From Chitinophagales bacterium (GTDB taxonomy: Bacteria; Bacteroidota; Bacteroidia; Chitinophagales; Chitinophagaceae), in NCBI GenBank assembly GCA_013297995.1, contig JAAFJB010000020.1, positions 1-49,542 on the forward strand: 49,542 bases of DNA. Reading direction: 5' to 3'. Shown piece after piece: positions 8,765 through 17,455 of this stretch. A model generated the notes under the pieces. The model saw only the letters and a list, made by a program, of their open reading frames with translations, ran no database searches and was not told the DNA's origin. The stretch's first letter is position 1, and each line of letters begins with the position of its first letter. Made by a program: the position numbers and the translations under genes.

Positions 8765-9937
8765 TTATTTATACTCCATCTCAGGATGTCTTTCAAAATT
8801 GATTGTGGAATTGAATATATATCGAAATGTAACCAATCGGCGACTCTGTTTGCCACCCAAGCTTTTATAGATATTCACCATTTTAGGATTCCAATCACCC
8901 GCCCAGCCCATTTCATATTGTTCGTACCATCCCTTCCCTACCAATTTTAAATAACAGGCGTTGATTAAATAACTGTCAACCCCCAACGCTTGATACTTTG
9001 GTACAACGCCAAATGCAAGTCCCGTCAATCGCTTATTAGTACCTCTAAACTTCATCCACAACAATTGTAGTTTCTGCCACCAGCCAAATTCGCCATTAAA
9101 ATATTTAAAATATTGATTTAAGTCTGGAATATTAATAAACATAGCAATAGGCTCTTCCTTATAATAGGCAAACCATACCGTACGCTCATCCATAATTGGT
9201 TTCATTTTTTTAAAGAGCTTTATTACCTGCTCTTTGCTGATTTCTTTGGCTTCTCCGTGTTGCGCCCATGCAGCATTGTAAACGGTGGCAAAATCACCCG
9301 CATATTTTTCTAGCTCAGTTAATTTTACGTGCTTTGCGCTGTAGCCGGGCTTATTACTAAACTTAGCATAACGCTCTGGAAACCGCTCTGGCAAAGGATC
9401 ATCTACATTCATATAGTAATAATACTGGTTGTAGTAATTCTTAAATCCATAGTTCACAAATAGCTCCTCGTAATAAGTTGGATTATAAGACATTCCATAT
9501 ACTGGCTCACGTTCAAAGCCCTCCACCATCAATCCCCACCACTTATCCCTATCCCCAAAATTAATGGGGCCATCCATGGCTTCCATACCCTTTTGTTGCA
9601 ACCATTGTTTGGCCGTATTAAAGAGCAGATCTGCTGTGGCTTGGTCATTAATACAATCAAAAAATCCAATACCCCCCGTATTGAAATCTGTGCCCTTATT
9701 TATGTATTTATTATTGGTGAAAGCCGCAATGCTTCCGATCAATTCTCCCGCATCATTTTTTACAATCCATCTCTTTATTTCTCCATATTTAGCGTATTTA
9801 TTCTTTGCGGCATCAAACACTTCATTTACCTCATTGTTGAGCGGCTTAATATAATAGGCATTACCCTTATTCATCAACGGGTTTACCTGCAAAAACTCAT
9901 TGGCCGTTTGGGCATCTTTCACTTCAATTATTTGCAT
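8765..9937 (-). CDS. GNAT/FemAB-like acyltransferase superfamily protein
   Basis: A 390-residue cytoplasmic protein with a GNAT-like N-terminal half (GELIGSIAAFTNNKY around 64-78 resembles the core strand preceding the acyl-CoA site) and a second acyltransferase-like half (LAFGVVPKYQALGVDSYLINA around 309-329). Aromatic-rich middle with YYNQYYYYMN. It resembles conserved proteins annotated only as N-acetyltransferase or YghO-like; no substrate can be named. It sits 12 bp after the L,D-transpeptidase gene and 17 bp before dnaX, so it is co-transcribed with both; a cell-envelope role is possible but only contextual. Confidence 0.65.
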   Translation of the reverse strand: MQIIEVKDAQTANEFLQVNPLMNKGNAYYIKPLNNEVNEVFDAAKNKYAKYGEIKRWIVKNDAGELIGSIAAFTNNKYINKGTDFNTGGIGFFDCINDQATADLLFNTAKQWLQQKGMEAMDGPINFGDRDKWWGLMVEGFEREPVYGMSYNPTYYEELFVNYGFKNYYNQYYYYMNVDDPLPERFPERYAKFSNKPGYSAKHVKLTELEKYAGDFATVYNAAWAQHGEAKEISKEQVIKLFKKMKPIMDERTVWFAYYKEEPIAMFINIPDLNQYFKYFNGEFGWWQKLQLLWMKFRGTNKRLTGLAFGVVPKYQALGVDSYLINACYLKLVGKGWYEQYEMGWAGDWNPKMVNIYKSLGGKQSRRLVTFRYIFNSTINFERHPEMEYK

Positions 9938-9949
9938 TTATCCCTTGGT

Positions 9950-11566
9950 TTAATTATTAAATAATTTGGTAAGCATTTTCTTATCGTGACCATAAATGTC
10001 TTTTCTAAAATTCAATTCCCCATTTTTATCTACCCAAGCTGTAAAATAAACTAAAAAAACAGGAATGGGCTTCTTTAGTGTCACCCATTTTTCTTTTGAG
10101 AGGTGCATAAGGCTATCAATTATTTTATTGCTGTAAACAGCAGTATCTTCTCGCAACAAGTATCGTGCAAATTTAACAGGTTCTGCCAAACGAATACAAC
10201 CGTGACTAAGGCTGCGGCTCCACTGGCTGAAAAGATTTCTATTCGGCGTATCGTGCAAGTAAATGCTGTAATTATTGGGAAATAAAAACTTCACCAACCC
10301 CAGCGAATTTTTTTCGCCAGGCTTTTGTCGCACCAACGGCAATGAACCATTTCGGCCTGTTATTTCCATATTGTGTTTGGCAATATAATTAGGATCCTTG
10401 CGCATGGCAGGCACTATTTCGTTCCGAACAATACTTTCAGGAACATTCCAATAGGGACTAAAAACAATATATTTTAATTTGCCATTAAAAATCACAGAGT
10501 TATTGGCCGCTGATCCAACAATCACATTCATATCATAAGCAAGCTGCCCGCCTTCAAAAACATGCATTCGATATTCGGGAATATTCACCAATATATAATT
10601 GCTATCGGTTTCGGCAGGCATCCAACGCATTCTTTCCATATTTACCAATAACTGCTGCACACGTTGCCGAACGGGTGTATTTAATTCAGCAATCATTTTA
10701 TTTCCTACCGCACCATCAACCTCAATACCCAAAAGCTGCTGGTATTTCTGCACCGATAGCAACATAGCTGAGTCGTATATATTGCCATCATTGAGTAAAA
10801 CAGTGCCTTCATATAATTTTAGTCGCTGCTTTATAATACCAATAATTTCAGTTGAATCGCCCAGCCGCAATGCTTTCTTCACCATAGGAATGGTATCATA
10901 ATTATCGCGCTTTTGCAGCTCAATATATTTTATTAAAAATTGCTCCAGTGCTTTGTACTGTGGATTTAATGGTGCGTAATGATCGGCAGAGGCAGACTTT
11001 TTTAAGAGGAGAGAATCGAGCAATGCAGTCAAGTCAATTTTCTTTCTAGGAATAAACCAACCCAATTCAGCCGCATCAATATCAGCTCCCTTGTACACTT
11101 TAGCCGCATACTTAAAAAATTGTCCCGTAAACAACAGCTCTGTTTCTAATATGCTTGGATTTTTTAAAATAGATGCAACGGGTTTTCCTGCCAATGCAAG
11201 GTACAACCTGTTTAATTCAACAGAGAATAAAGAACTGTCTTCATTGGAGTTGATATAATTATTCTGTAAATTAAAAAAGTTATGTGCTTGCTCAGATAAT
11301 CCCGTAGAATCAAACCAAGCATATTCAAAATTTCGATCCGTATAAAAATCAATATACTGGGCATGAAATTTTTGCAGGTCGGAATGAATATTCAAAAAAT
11401 GAGACATAGCAATACTATCAAAAAATAGCGGGTTGAATGAGGTTTGCTGGTTGATAGTTATATCTCTCTGGGGTTTTCTTTTTGCCGTTTTACAAGCACT
11501 GCCAACCAAGAGTACTAGGGCAGCTAACAGGTATAAAAAATTAAGTTTGATACGAAGGGTATACAT
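9950..11566 (-). CDS. L,D-transpeptidase (YcbB/LdtD-like), membrane-anchored
   Basis: A 538-residue periplasmic peptidoglycan cross-linking enzyme. The N-terminal hydrophobic segment (about 8-25) ends in VGSAC, a loose Bacteroidota-style lipobox, so it may be a lipoprotein on Cys25. It has a scaffold region to about 240, a peptidoglycan-binding-like segment (about 240-297, VQKYQQLLGIEVDGAVG) and the YkuD catalytic domain (about 323-475) with His438 and SHGCIRL, nucleophile Cys457. The length and domain order match the YcbB class, which makes 3-3 crosslinks. 9 bp after rsmE and 12 bp before the acyltransferase-like gene. Confidence 0.9.
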   Translation of the reverse strand: MYTLRIKLNFLYLLAALVLLVGSACKTAKRKPQRDITINQQTSFNPLFFDSIAMSHFLNIHSDLQKFHAQYIDFYTDRNFEYAWFDSTGLSEQAHNFFNLQNNYINSNEDSSLFSVELNRLYLALAGKPVASILKNPSILETELLFTGQFFKYAAKVYKGADIDAAELGWFIPRKKIDLTALLDSLLLKKSASADHYAPLNPQYKALEQFLIKYIELQKRDNYDTIPMVKKALRLGDSTEIIGIIKQRLKLYEGTVLLNDGNIYDSAMLLSVQKYQQLLGIEVDGAVGNKMIAELNTPVRQRVQQLLVNMERMRWMPAETDSNYILVNIPEYRMHVFEGGQLAYDMNVIVGSAANNSVIFNGKLKYIVFSPYWNVPESIVRNEIVPAMRKDPNYIAKHNMEITGRNGSLPLVRQKPGEKNSLGLVKFLFPNNYSIYLHDTPNRNLFSQWSRSLSHGCIRLAEPVKFARYLLREDTAVYSNKIIDSLMHLSKEKWVTLKKPIPVFLVYFTAWVDKNGELNFRKDIYGHDKKMLTKLFNN

Positions 11567-11575
11567 AGAAAAGCT

Positions 11576-12277
11576 TTATTTGTGCTGCAGTAAAGTTAGC
11601 GCCACCAGTCCAGCAGTCTCTGTTCTTAATCGGTTATTACCCAGACCAATAGGGATGCATTTATGCTGCAAAGCAAGGGCAATTTCTTCTTGGGTAAAAT
11701 CGCCTTCAGGCCCAATTAAAATAAGGGATTCAGCAGCAGGCTTTATATGCTGCAAAGCTATTTTTTCTCCCATTTCACAATGGGCAATTAGTGGGGTACC
11801 AGAGAATGGCCGTTTTAATAAATCTGAAAAATTTATAGGCGAATGCAGTATTGGTTTCCATACTTGCTGACTTTGAAGCATGGCAGCAATTAAAATACTT
11901 TCCCAGCGATCTACTTTAAAAACAGATCGCTCGGTACGGACTGTAAACAAAGGATAAATATCGGCAACACCTATTTCGGTAGCTTTCTCTAAAAACCATT
12001 CCATACGAGAAGCGTTTTTTACAAAAGAAATGGCAATTGAATTTTTAGGAGTGGGTGGTTCACTCCATTCCTTATTGGTTAACTGAACCACTGTTTTTCT
12101 TTTATCAGCAGCTAAAATAGCAGCAGAATACCTGATTCCGCAGCCGTTGGTAAGTGAAATAATTTCACCCCTATTCATACGGAGTACTTGCACGCAATGC
12201 TTACTCGTTTCTTCTGAGAGTGTAAAAAGCCCGGGTGAATCCGGCAATATTTTTTCGTAGAAAAAAGGAGCAGTCAT
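11576..12277 (-). CDS. rsmE: 16S rRNA (uracil-1498-N3)-methyltransferase RsmE
   Basis: A 233-residue SPOUT-class methyltransferase that modifies U1498 of 16S rRNA using S-adenosylmethionine. The N-terminal PUA-like part (HCVQVLRMNRGEII, 27-40) is followed by the knotted domain with EKATEIGV (97-104), TERS (115-118), GPEGDF (189-194) and LGNNRLRTETA (212-222), all hallmarks of RsmE. Normal length. It lies 14 bp downstream of dnaB and 9 bp before the L,D-transpeptidase in the same transcription unit. Confidence 0.94.
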   Translation of the reverse strand: MTAPFFYEKILPDSPGLFTLSEETSKHCVQVLRMNRGEIISLTNGCGIRYSAAILAADKRKTVVQLTNKEWSEPPTPKNSIAISFVKNASRMEWFLEKATEIGVADIYPLFTVRTERSVFKVDRWESILIAAMLQSQQVWKPILHSPINFSDLLKRPFSGTPLIAHCEMGEKIALQHIKPAAESLILIGPEGDFTQEEIALALQHKCIPIGLGNNRLRTETAGLVALTLLQHK

Positions 12278-12291
12278 TCAGCAGCTATTAT

Positions 12292-13857
12292 TTAAAAAGG
12301 AGCATCGGATTCAGCATCAAAACCTTTATCAAATTCATCTTGATTCATTTTACTGCCTTTCTGAATATAGAATTTTGCATCTCCTCCACTACCAGGCGCA
12401 GAAGGGGTAGAAGGAGGCATGGGCTTCCAGCTAGAACCATTTCCATCACTGTCCCAATCTTCAAATTTCTGAATATCTAGTTTAGCGCGCAATTTAATGG
12501 TTTCGAGAGAACCGTTCCGGTGTTTGGCAATTCGAATATGCGTTTCACCGCTGGTGCTTTCGCCCATTTCATTGTTCATTACTTCGTAATATTCGGGCCG
12601 ATAAATAAACATTACCATATCCGCATCTTGTTCAATGGCACCCGATTCACGAAGATCACTCAACTGGGGCATTTTACTTTCTTTTCTGGTTTCCACCGCA
12701 CGGCTAAGCTGACTCAAAGCAATAATCGGCACTTTTAATTCTTTGGCCAGTGCTTTCAGGTTTCGAGAGATATTACTAATTTCTTGTTCACGGTTGCTGC
12801 CCCTATCACTGTTACCACTCATCAACTGTAAGTAATCAATAATGATAACGCCAACCCGGTGTTTGTTCACCAGCCGCCTAGCTTTGGCCCGAAACTCAAA
12901 AATATTTAAGGCAGCCGTATCATCAATATAAATGGGGGCACGCTCTAATTTCTTAATCCCTTTGCTGTGAAGCTGTTGGTATTCATAGTCTTCTAGTTTA
13001 CCACGACTGATTTTTTCCATTTTAATTTCACTCTCAGCGCTTAATATCCGCTGCACCAATTGCGCAGCACTCATTTCAAGAGAGAAAAAACCTACCGCAA
13101 CTGGCTTGGTAGGATGCAAGGCAGCATTACGGGCAAGGTTCAGCGCAAAAGCCGTTTTACCCACAGAGGGACGAGCAGCCAAGATGATTAAATCGGTAGG
13201 TTGCCATCCATAAGTAACCCTATCTAAGGAAGTAAAGCCACTGGGTACGCCCGAAATTTCATCGGTTTTAGTTCTCAGCTCATCAATTTTATTGATGGCT
13301 TCCACCAAAACATTGCCGATATCTTCAAAATTCTTTTTTAAATAATTGTTGGTGATCTCGAACATTTTGGTCTCGCTAGAATCCAGTAGGTCAAATACAT
13401 CGGTACTGTCTTCATAGGCATCCCCAATTACTTCTCCACTGATTCTAATCAATTCGCGTTGAATGAATTTCTGCAATACAATTCTAGCATGTGCATCAAT
13501 ATTGGCGGTAGAAACCACGGAGTTGGTGAGTTTGGTCACAAAATAGGGCCCACCCACCATATCCAGCTTCTCCTGCATTTTAAGCTCTTCTACCACCGTA
13601 AGAATATCAATGGGAACACTTTTATTTTGAAGCGATTGCATGGCTTCATAAATATATTTATGGGCATCCACATAAAAACATTCGGGTTTGATGATTTCCG
13701 AAACGGTATCAAAAGCACTTTTTTCGAGCATGATGGCACCCAATACAGCTTCTTCCAGTTCTTTGGCTTGTGGCGGCACTTTACCATACATCATGGTACT
13801 GAGGTCAATGGAAGGTTTTCTTCTTTTCCGTTCTTTATTGAGGCTTGATATATCCAT
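12292..13857 (-). CDS. dnaB: Replicative DNA helicase DnaB
   Basis: Hexameric 5'-3' replicative helicase, 521 residues. The N-terminal domain (about 30-135, PPQAKELEEAVLGAIMLE) is followed by the RecA-like domain with Walker A ARPSVGKT (228-235), FFSLEMSAAQLVQRIL, Walker B region VIIIDYLQLM and DLRESGAIEQDAD. No intein interrupts it. The C-terminal tail is Ser/Gly/Pro-rich, as usual in the phylum. First gene of the run dnaB-rsmE-ldt-acyltransferase-dnaX; the 414-bp region upstream holds DnaA-box-like motifs. Confidence 0.97.
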   Translation of the reverse strand: MDISSLNKERKRRKPSIDLSTMMYGKVPPQAKELEEAVLGAIMLEKSAFDTVSEIIKPECFYVDAHKYIYEAMQSLQNKSVPIDILTVVEELKMQEKLDMVGGPYFVTKLTNSVVSTANIDAHARIVLQKFIQRELIRISGEVIGDAYEDSTDVFDLLDSSETKMFEITNNYLKKNFEDIGNVLVEAINKIDELRTKTDEISGVPSGFTSLDRVTYGWQPTDLIILAARPSVGKTAFALNLARNAALHPTKPVAVGFFSLEMSAAQLVQRILSAESEIKMEKISRGKLEDYEYQQLHSKGIKKLERAPIYIDDTAALNIFEFRAKARRLVNKHRVGVIIIDYLQLMSGNSDRGSNREQEISNISRNLKALAKELKVPIIALSQLSRAVETRKESKMPQLSDLRESGAIEQDADMVMFIYRPEYYEVMNNEMGESTSGETHIRIAKHRNGSLETIKLRAKLDIQKFEDWDSDGNGSSWKPMPPSTPSAPGSGGDAKFYIQKGSKMNQDEFDKGFDAESDAPF

Positions 13858-14271
13858 TCTAGGTGCTGTACTTAAGGTGTTAAAAAATTACTTGTTGCTC
13901 AGCCGGCTTAGCAATTCATGTTAAGAAATTGTTTCCTCGGAACTAAGGGGGAGCGAATATAGGTTGAAGCAACTGGTACTTGAAATTTTTTCTTATTCTA
14001 TTTATTCCACAGCCTATTCAGTGGTTATCCACCATAAAATAAGGTTGATTCACACAATTTACAAAGGTTATCCCCCATTTTCAAAAGTTTTACGCTTTTA
14101 TTTTAGATAATTAACAAATGGATGTGCAGAAAGAATTTTTAAAAAAAGGGCTTGTTTTGGAGAGAAATACTTACCTGTGTAGGGAAATCACTACCTGCCA
14201 TGGTTAACGTCAAAAGTCCACCGTCAATACAAATTATGAAATTTCAAAACCTCTTGAGCATTAACAACCGC
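13858..14271. other. Intergenic region upstream of dnaB with DnaA-box-like motifs
   Basis: 414 bp without a gene. It holds TTATTCCACA (14002-14011), TTATCCACC (14025-14033, 8 of 9 to TTATCCACA) and TTATCCCCC (14068-14076, 7 of 9), all on the plus strand, next to AT-rich sequence, and a degenerate heptad repeat at 14200-14227. The minus-strand promoter of dnaB must lie here; I see only a poor -7 match (TATATTCG on the minus strand). The DnaA-box reading is tentative. Confidence 0.35.
14200..14227. repeat. Degenerate heptanucleotide repeat, 4 units
   Basis: On the minus strand the sequence reads TTGACGG, TGGACTT, TTGACGT, TAACCAT, a 7-nt period with TKGAC cores. It resembles the ten perfect-period heptamers inside the E1 gene (32979-33048), rotated as TGGACGA. 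It lies just past the 3' end of the metallo-beta-lactamase gene. Confidence 0.5.
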
Positions 14272-15036
14272 TTATTTTTGATTCTTAAATAATTGAATGG
14301 TATAGTGGAGCAATTTTTTATTTCCATAATCACCGTGACCGGGAACAACTATTTTAATATTGGGGTATTGGGTTTTAACTTTTTCTACCGTGGCAGACCA
14401 ATCTGCAATAGTTGCATCGCCCAAATAACCTTTACTGGCCTCTAATTCTTTAATTAAACAACCCCCAAACAGTATATTATCATTTGGGAAATAACCCACA
14501 ATATTATCTTTCGTGTGACCTTCTCCGAAGAATTTAGCGACAATAATTTTATTGCCAATTTTTAAGATAAGCGAATCACGGAAGCCATTTTGAGGAATTT
14601 CAGCACTATCAATGGTTGCCAATTCAATGGTTTTGAAAAAAGCGTAGGAAGGAATATGGCTCTCATGAAAGGCTTTTAAGCCTCCTAGGCAATCGTCGTG
14701 AAAATGGGTCGGGATGATTGCATTTATTTTACAGTGCAGAAAATTCTTTACCCAATGAATTAGTTCATCAGCACTTTCATTATTGGTTGGTGTATCAAAA
14801 ACAATGGCTTCATTGCTATTTCTAACGAGGAGTCCATTGCAAGGCACATTCCCAAAATCATTGGTTTGTTTGTAGGATGTATGTAGAAAAGAGTTGCGGG
14901 CAATTTGGGTAACCACCAAATTTTTCGAGTTGTAAACCACTTTGGGGTTGAATACGATTCTTTTTTGGGAAATGGCATCCTCGGAATTGGCAATAAAGAA
15001 TACAAATACCAAAAGCGTTTTAATAATAGGGTTCAT
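14272..15036 (-). CDS. Subclass B1 metallo-beta-lactamase
   Basis: A 254-residue secreted zinc beta-lactamase. Signal peptide about 1-23 (hydrophobic, ending near AISQ). All B1 zinc ligands are present: His111, His113 and His174 (Zn1; HFHDD and GEGHT) and Asp115, Cys193 and His234 (Zn2; GGCLIKELEASKGYLGDA and PGHGDYG). The Lys after GGCLI matches the B1 substrate-carboxylate Lys224. Overall form resembles chromosomal B1 enzymes of Bacteroidota (BlaB/CGB-like). I start at ATG 15036 because it gives a proper signal peptide; a TTG at 15090 adds 18 unlikely residues. It follows rloB by 54 bp on the same strand with no clear promoter, so co-transcription is possible. Expected to hydrolyse carbapenems and most other beta-lactams; spectrum is inferred. 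Confidence 0.93.
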   Translation of the reverse strand: MNPIIKTLLVFVFFIANSEDAISQKRIVFNPKVVYNSKNLVVTQIARNSFLHTSYKQTNDFGNVPCNGLLVRNSNEAIVFDTPTNNESADELIHWVKNFLHCKINAIIPTHFHDDCLGGLKAFHESHIPSYAFFKTIELATIDSAEIPQNGFRDSLILKIGNKIIVAKFFGEGHTKDNIVGYFPNDNILFGGCLIKELEASKGYLGDATIADWSATVEKVKTQYPNIKIVVPGHGDYGNKKLLHYTIQLFKNQK

Positions 15037-15090
15037 GATTGATCTGTTTATAAAGTAGAGGATTACCATATTTAAACTGTCTTTATACAA

Positions 15091-16125
15091 TTATAAAATC
15101 ACATAAATTCTCAGCGAACTGCCGTTGTTTTTAAAAAGAAAATAAGGTTGATTATTCGATTGGAGAGTATATTCAATTATATCATCTCTACATAATAAAT
15201 TATTCAAACTGTAGTGATCGTTTACAATAAACGCACTGCTAATTAACCTGCAAGGGGTATCATTCAAGTTGTCGTCTGTTGTAAAGAAATTAGGAAGCGG
15301 AAATAAAGCATTAAGTGCAACTGACTGCGGTTTTGTATGCGATAATCTAACCACAATATCTCCTTGAATTATTCTTGCGTTTATAGTCCAATTACTTACA
15401 GAAATATAAGTATCAGCAGAACCCCATTCAATTTTATCTGATCTATCATGCAGTTTAAAAATAAGTTGGTCAACATCTGTGTATGGATTCAAGGTTTGCA
15501 ATGCAGGTTGAGCTGTATTTACTGAAGAATTTACCTGAAATCTAAGCCAAGCTGCATTTACAACTGCTATTTCTGTACGATGGCTAATAGCTGGAAAAAG
15601 GTCAAATGTTTTTTTCTTGGAATAATCAGGTATAAAGTTTTGGCGTCTGATATGACCTGTTAAGCAATTTACAGGAGCACAATTAGGAACTACAGGTGAA
15701 CCACAATTTGTTGGCCTACCAGCTGGATCTTTGCATTCAGTTGCATTGAAAGTAGTGTCGATTTTTTCAAAATGCATGAGTACCCATTCCTCAAAAGAAC
15801 GGGAAGAAAATGCAATTTTCACTCCTGCTGCCCCAGCATCATTAAATGTTTCTGGCAGCCTGGGGTGATTGTCTTTATCGAATACAATCCAAGCAAAATT
15901 GGCAGAACCATCTTCTATTACTTTTTTTGCTTTTTCATACAATTGATAAGGCGTAGTTTTAGGTTTACCCTCATTTTCATCTGGATAAACATCAATACGT
16001 TCAAAAAAATTCAATGCCTCATCGGTTTGAGCCCAGCTGTCAAAATATTGATATTCTGAGGAAGTGCCTTCACAAGCAATAAACAACACTGGCTTTATTC
16101 TTATCCTTTTTTTTATTCTAGCCAT
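15091..16125 (-). CDS. rloB: RloB-like TOPRIM-type protein with C-terminal extension
   Basis: A 344-residue partner of the upstream RloA-like ATPase. The RloB domain (about 8-222) shows FIACEGTSSEYQYF (15-28; acidic Glu19 and Glu24), VFDKDNH (81-87; Asp83 and Asp85), SFEEWVLMHFE (110-120) and NPYTDVDQL (213-221), consistent with a TOPRIM-like metal-dependent nuclease fold. Between them is a Cys-rich loop (Cys131, 141, 149, 154) of unclear role. Usual RloB proteins end soon after NPxT; here about 120 further residues (225-344), beta-rich by appearance, form an extra domain I do not recognise. Start overlaps the rloA stop by 8 bp, so the two are translationally coupled. Predicted effector of a phage-defence pair of the RloAB/AbiL type. 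Confidence 0.8.
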   Translation of the reverse strand: MARIKKRIRIKPVLFIACEGTSSEYQYFDSWAQTDEALNFFERIDVYPDENEGKPKTTPYQLYEKAKKVIEDGSANFAWIVFDKDNHPRLPETFNDAGAAGVKIAFSSRSFEEWVLMHFEKIDTTFNATECKDPAGRPTNCGSPVVPNCAPVNCLTGHIRRQNFIPDYSKKKTFDLFPAISHRTEIAVVNAAWLRFQVNSSVNTAQPALQTLNPYTDVDQLIFKLHDRSDKIEWGSADTYISVSNWTINARIIQGDIVVRLSHTKPQSVALNALFPLPNFFTTDDNLNDTPCRLISSAFIVNDHYSLNNLLCRDDIIEYTLQSNNQPYFLFKNNGSSLRIYVIL

Positions 16126-17455
16126 TGGTATTTATTTCTAGTCTATCAAAAATAAAATCCAGTTCTTTTATTTTTGGAAGCCCACCAAATTTGCCACTCA
16201 TATACCATTTGTCAAAAGGAATATCATCTCTTAAACCTTCCAAATCCAAATCGTACACACTATACAATTTTGTGGCGCCTGATTTGTCTTTTGAAGTAAT
16301 CCAAATTTGATCTTTGCGGAAATTATTTCTATCTAATAAAGTAGTTTCGTGTGTAGCAAAAATAAGCTGTGCATTATAGGGGTTACTCTTAGGATGATTA
16401 AATAAACTAATAAGGAATCTGCACAAATAAGGATGTAAACTATTGTCTATTTCATCTATCCAAATTGGCCGGCCATATGGTAAGCTTAATGACAATAATA
16501 TTTCTGTACTTAAACCAACTAATGCAAATGTGCCAGTTGATCCTTGCTTTAATAAATCAAACTGTTTTTTACCAACTACATTATTATTGTCATAAATATC
16601 GTGATATGTCTTAAAACGCTTTTGCTTTCTGATGCCTGAATAGGTTTCATCTTGTTCATTCAAAGCATTTGTATCTGGCTTTATCACCTGTTCTTCTTCA
16701 ACAAGCTCTAATCCCTTAATGCCTAAGTCGGATAACTGGACTAACTTGATTACTTTATTTTTTATAGCGATTGCACCCGCTTCATTACTTTCAAAAATGC
16801 GTTTTGCATTTTCGGTCATACGATGTGCAGTACCAGTAGCTGAGCTATTTATTACAGAGCTACCAACAATAAAATAATTTCTGAGTTCTTCCCAAAACAT
16901 ATTCCCACTGTTGCCTAATTCGGATAAAAACAACCGCTTGGGGTTTATGCTTTCTACATCATTTTTATCTTTAAAAAAATCAGGATTTTTAGACAATATT
17001 TTTCTGCCCCTTCTTCTGTATATTAATTTCTGTGTTTTCTCGGGATAGTACTTTAATGTTTCTTCAATTATTCCTTCAATTTTTGAGATGGCAATGGAAT
17101 AGATATATTGTTGCTTATCCCATGCAATAAAGTTTAGGGTAAATTGAGTGGGTTCGCTTTCTGATTCGGGGGATAGTTCAAAGGGCTCGGCAAGTATTAT
17201 CTCATCATTTACATCATAGCGGAACGACGCAGAAATGAGTTGGCGGAAAGACCAGTAAGCCCTTATTACATTACTTTTGCCACTTGCATTGGCTCCATAA
17301 ATCACGGCGGTTTTTAAAAGCCTGAATTTTTTGCCATTCTTTGTTTCGATTTCTGCTACATTATCAGATTTTCCTTTAGAGCCAGATGCTTCTAGACTAA
17401 ATACAGTTTCTTCTTTGAAGGAACGGAAATTCTTTATCAGAAAGCTGACTATCAT
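16118..17455 (-). CDS. rloA: RloA-like AAA ATPase (SMC/ABC-type, AAA_15/AAA_21)
   Basis: A 445-residue ATPase of the OLD/SMC-like class used in defence systems. N-terminal IVSFLIKNFRSFKEETVFSL (2-21) is the usual start; Walker A GANASGKS (54-61), signature-like LLKQGSTGTFAL (301-312), Walker B PIWIDEIDNSLHP (330-342), and switch His in FATHETTLLD (366-375). The middle region (about 100-290) is the coiled or variable insert. Operon with rloB, 8-bp overlap. In families such as AbiL and PARIS a similar ATPase senses infection and controls a TOPRIM partner; here this is inference from the pairing. A -7 promoter box lies 17 bp upstream of the start. Confidence 0.87.
   Translation of the reverse strand: MIVSFLIKNFRSFKEETVFSLEASGSKGKSDNVAEIETKNGKKFRLLKTAVIYGANASGKSNVIRAYWSFRQLISASFRYDVNDEIILAEPFELSPESESEPTQFTLNFIAWDKQQYIYSIAISKIEGIIEETLKYYPEKTQKLIYRRRGRKILSKNPDFFKDKNDVESINPKRLFLSELGNSGNMFWEELRNYFIVGSSVINSSATGTAHRMTENAKRIFESNEAGAIAIKNKVIKLVQLSDLGIKGLELVEEEQVIKPDTNALNEQDETYSGIRKQKRFKTYHDIYDNNNVVGKKQFDLLKQGSTGTFALVGLSTEILLSLSLPYGRPIWIDEIDNSLHPYLCRFLISLFNHPKSNPYNAQLIFATHETTLLDRNNFRKDQIWITSKDKSGATKLYSVYDLDLEGLRDDIPFDKWYMSGKFGGLPKIKELDFIFDRLEINTNG

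Noticed and set aside
15091..17455. PARIS (AriA-AriB) system
   Set aside because: The pairing is similar in concept, but the TOPRIM-like partner shows RloB landmarks (CEGxxxE, FEEW..HF, NPxT) rather than those expected of AriB (DUF4435).
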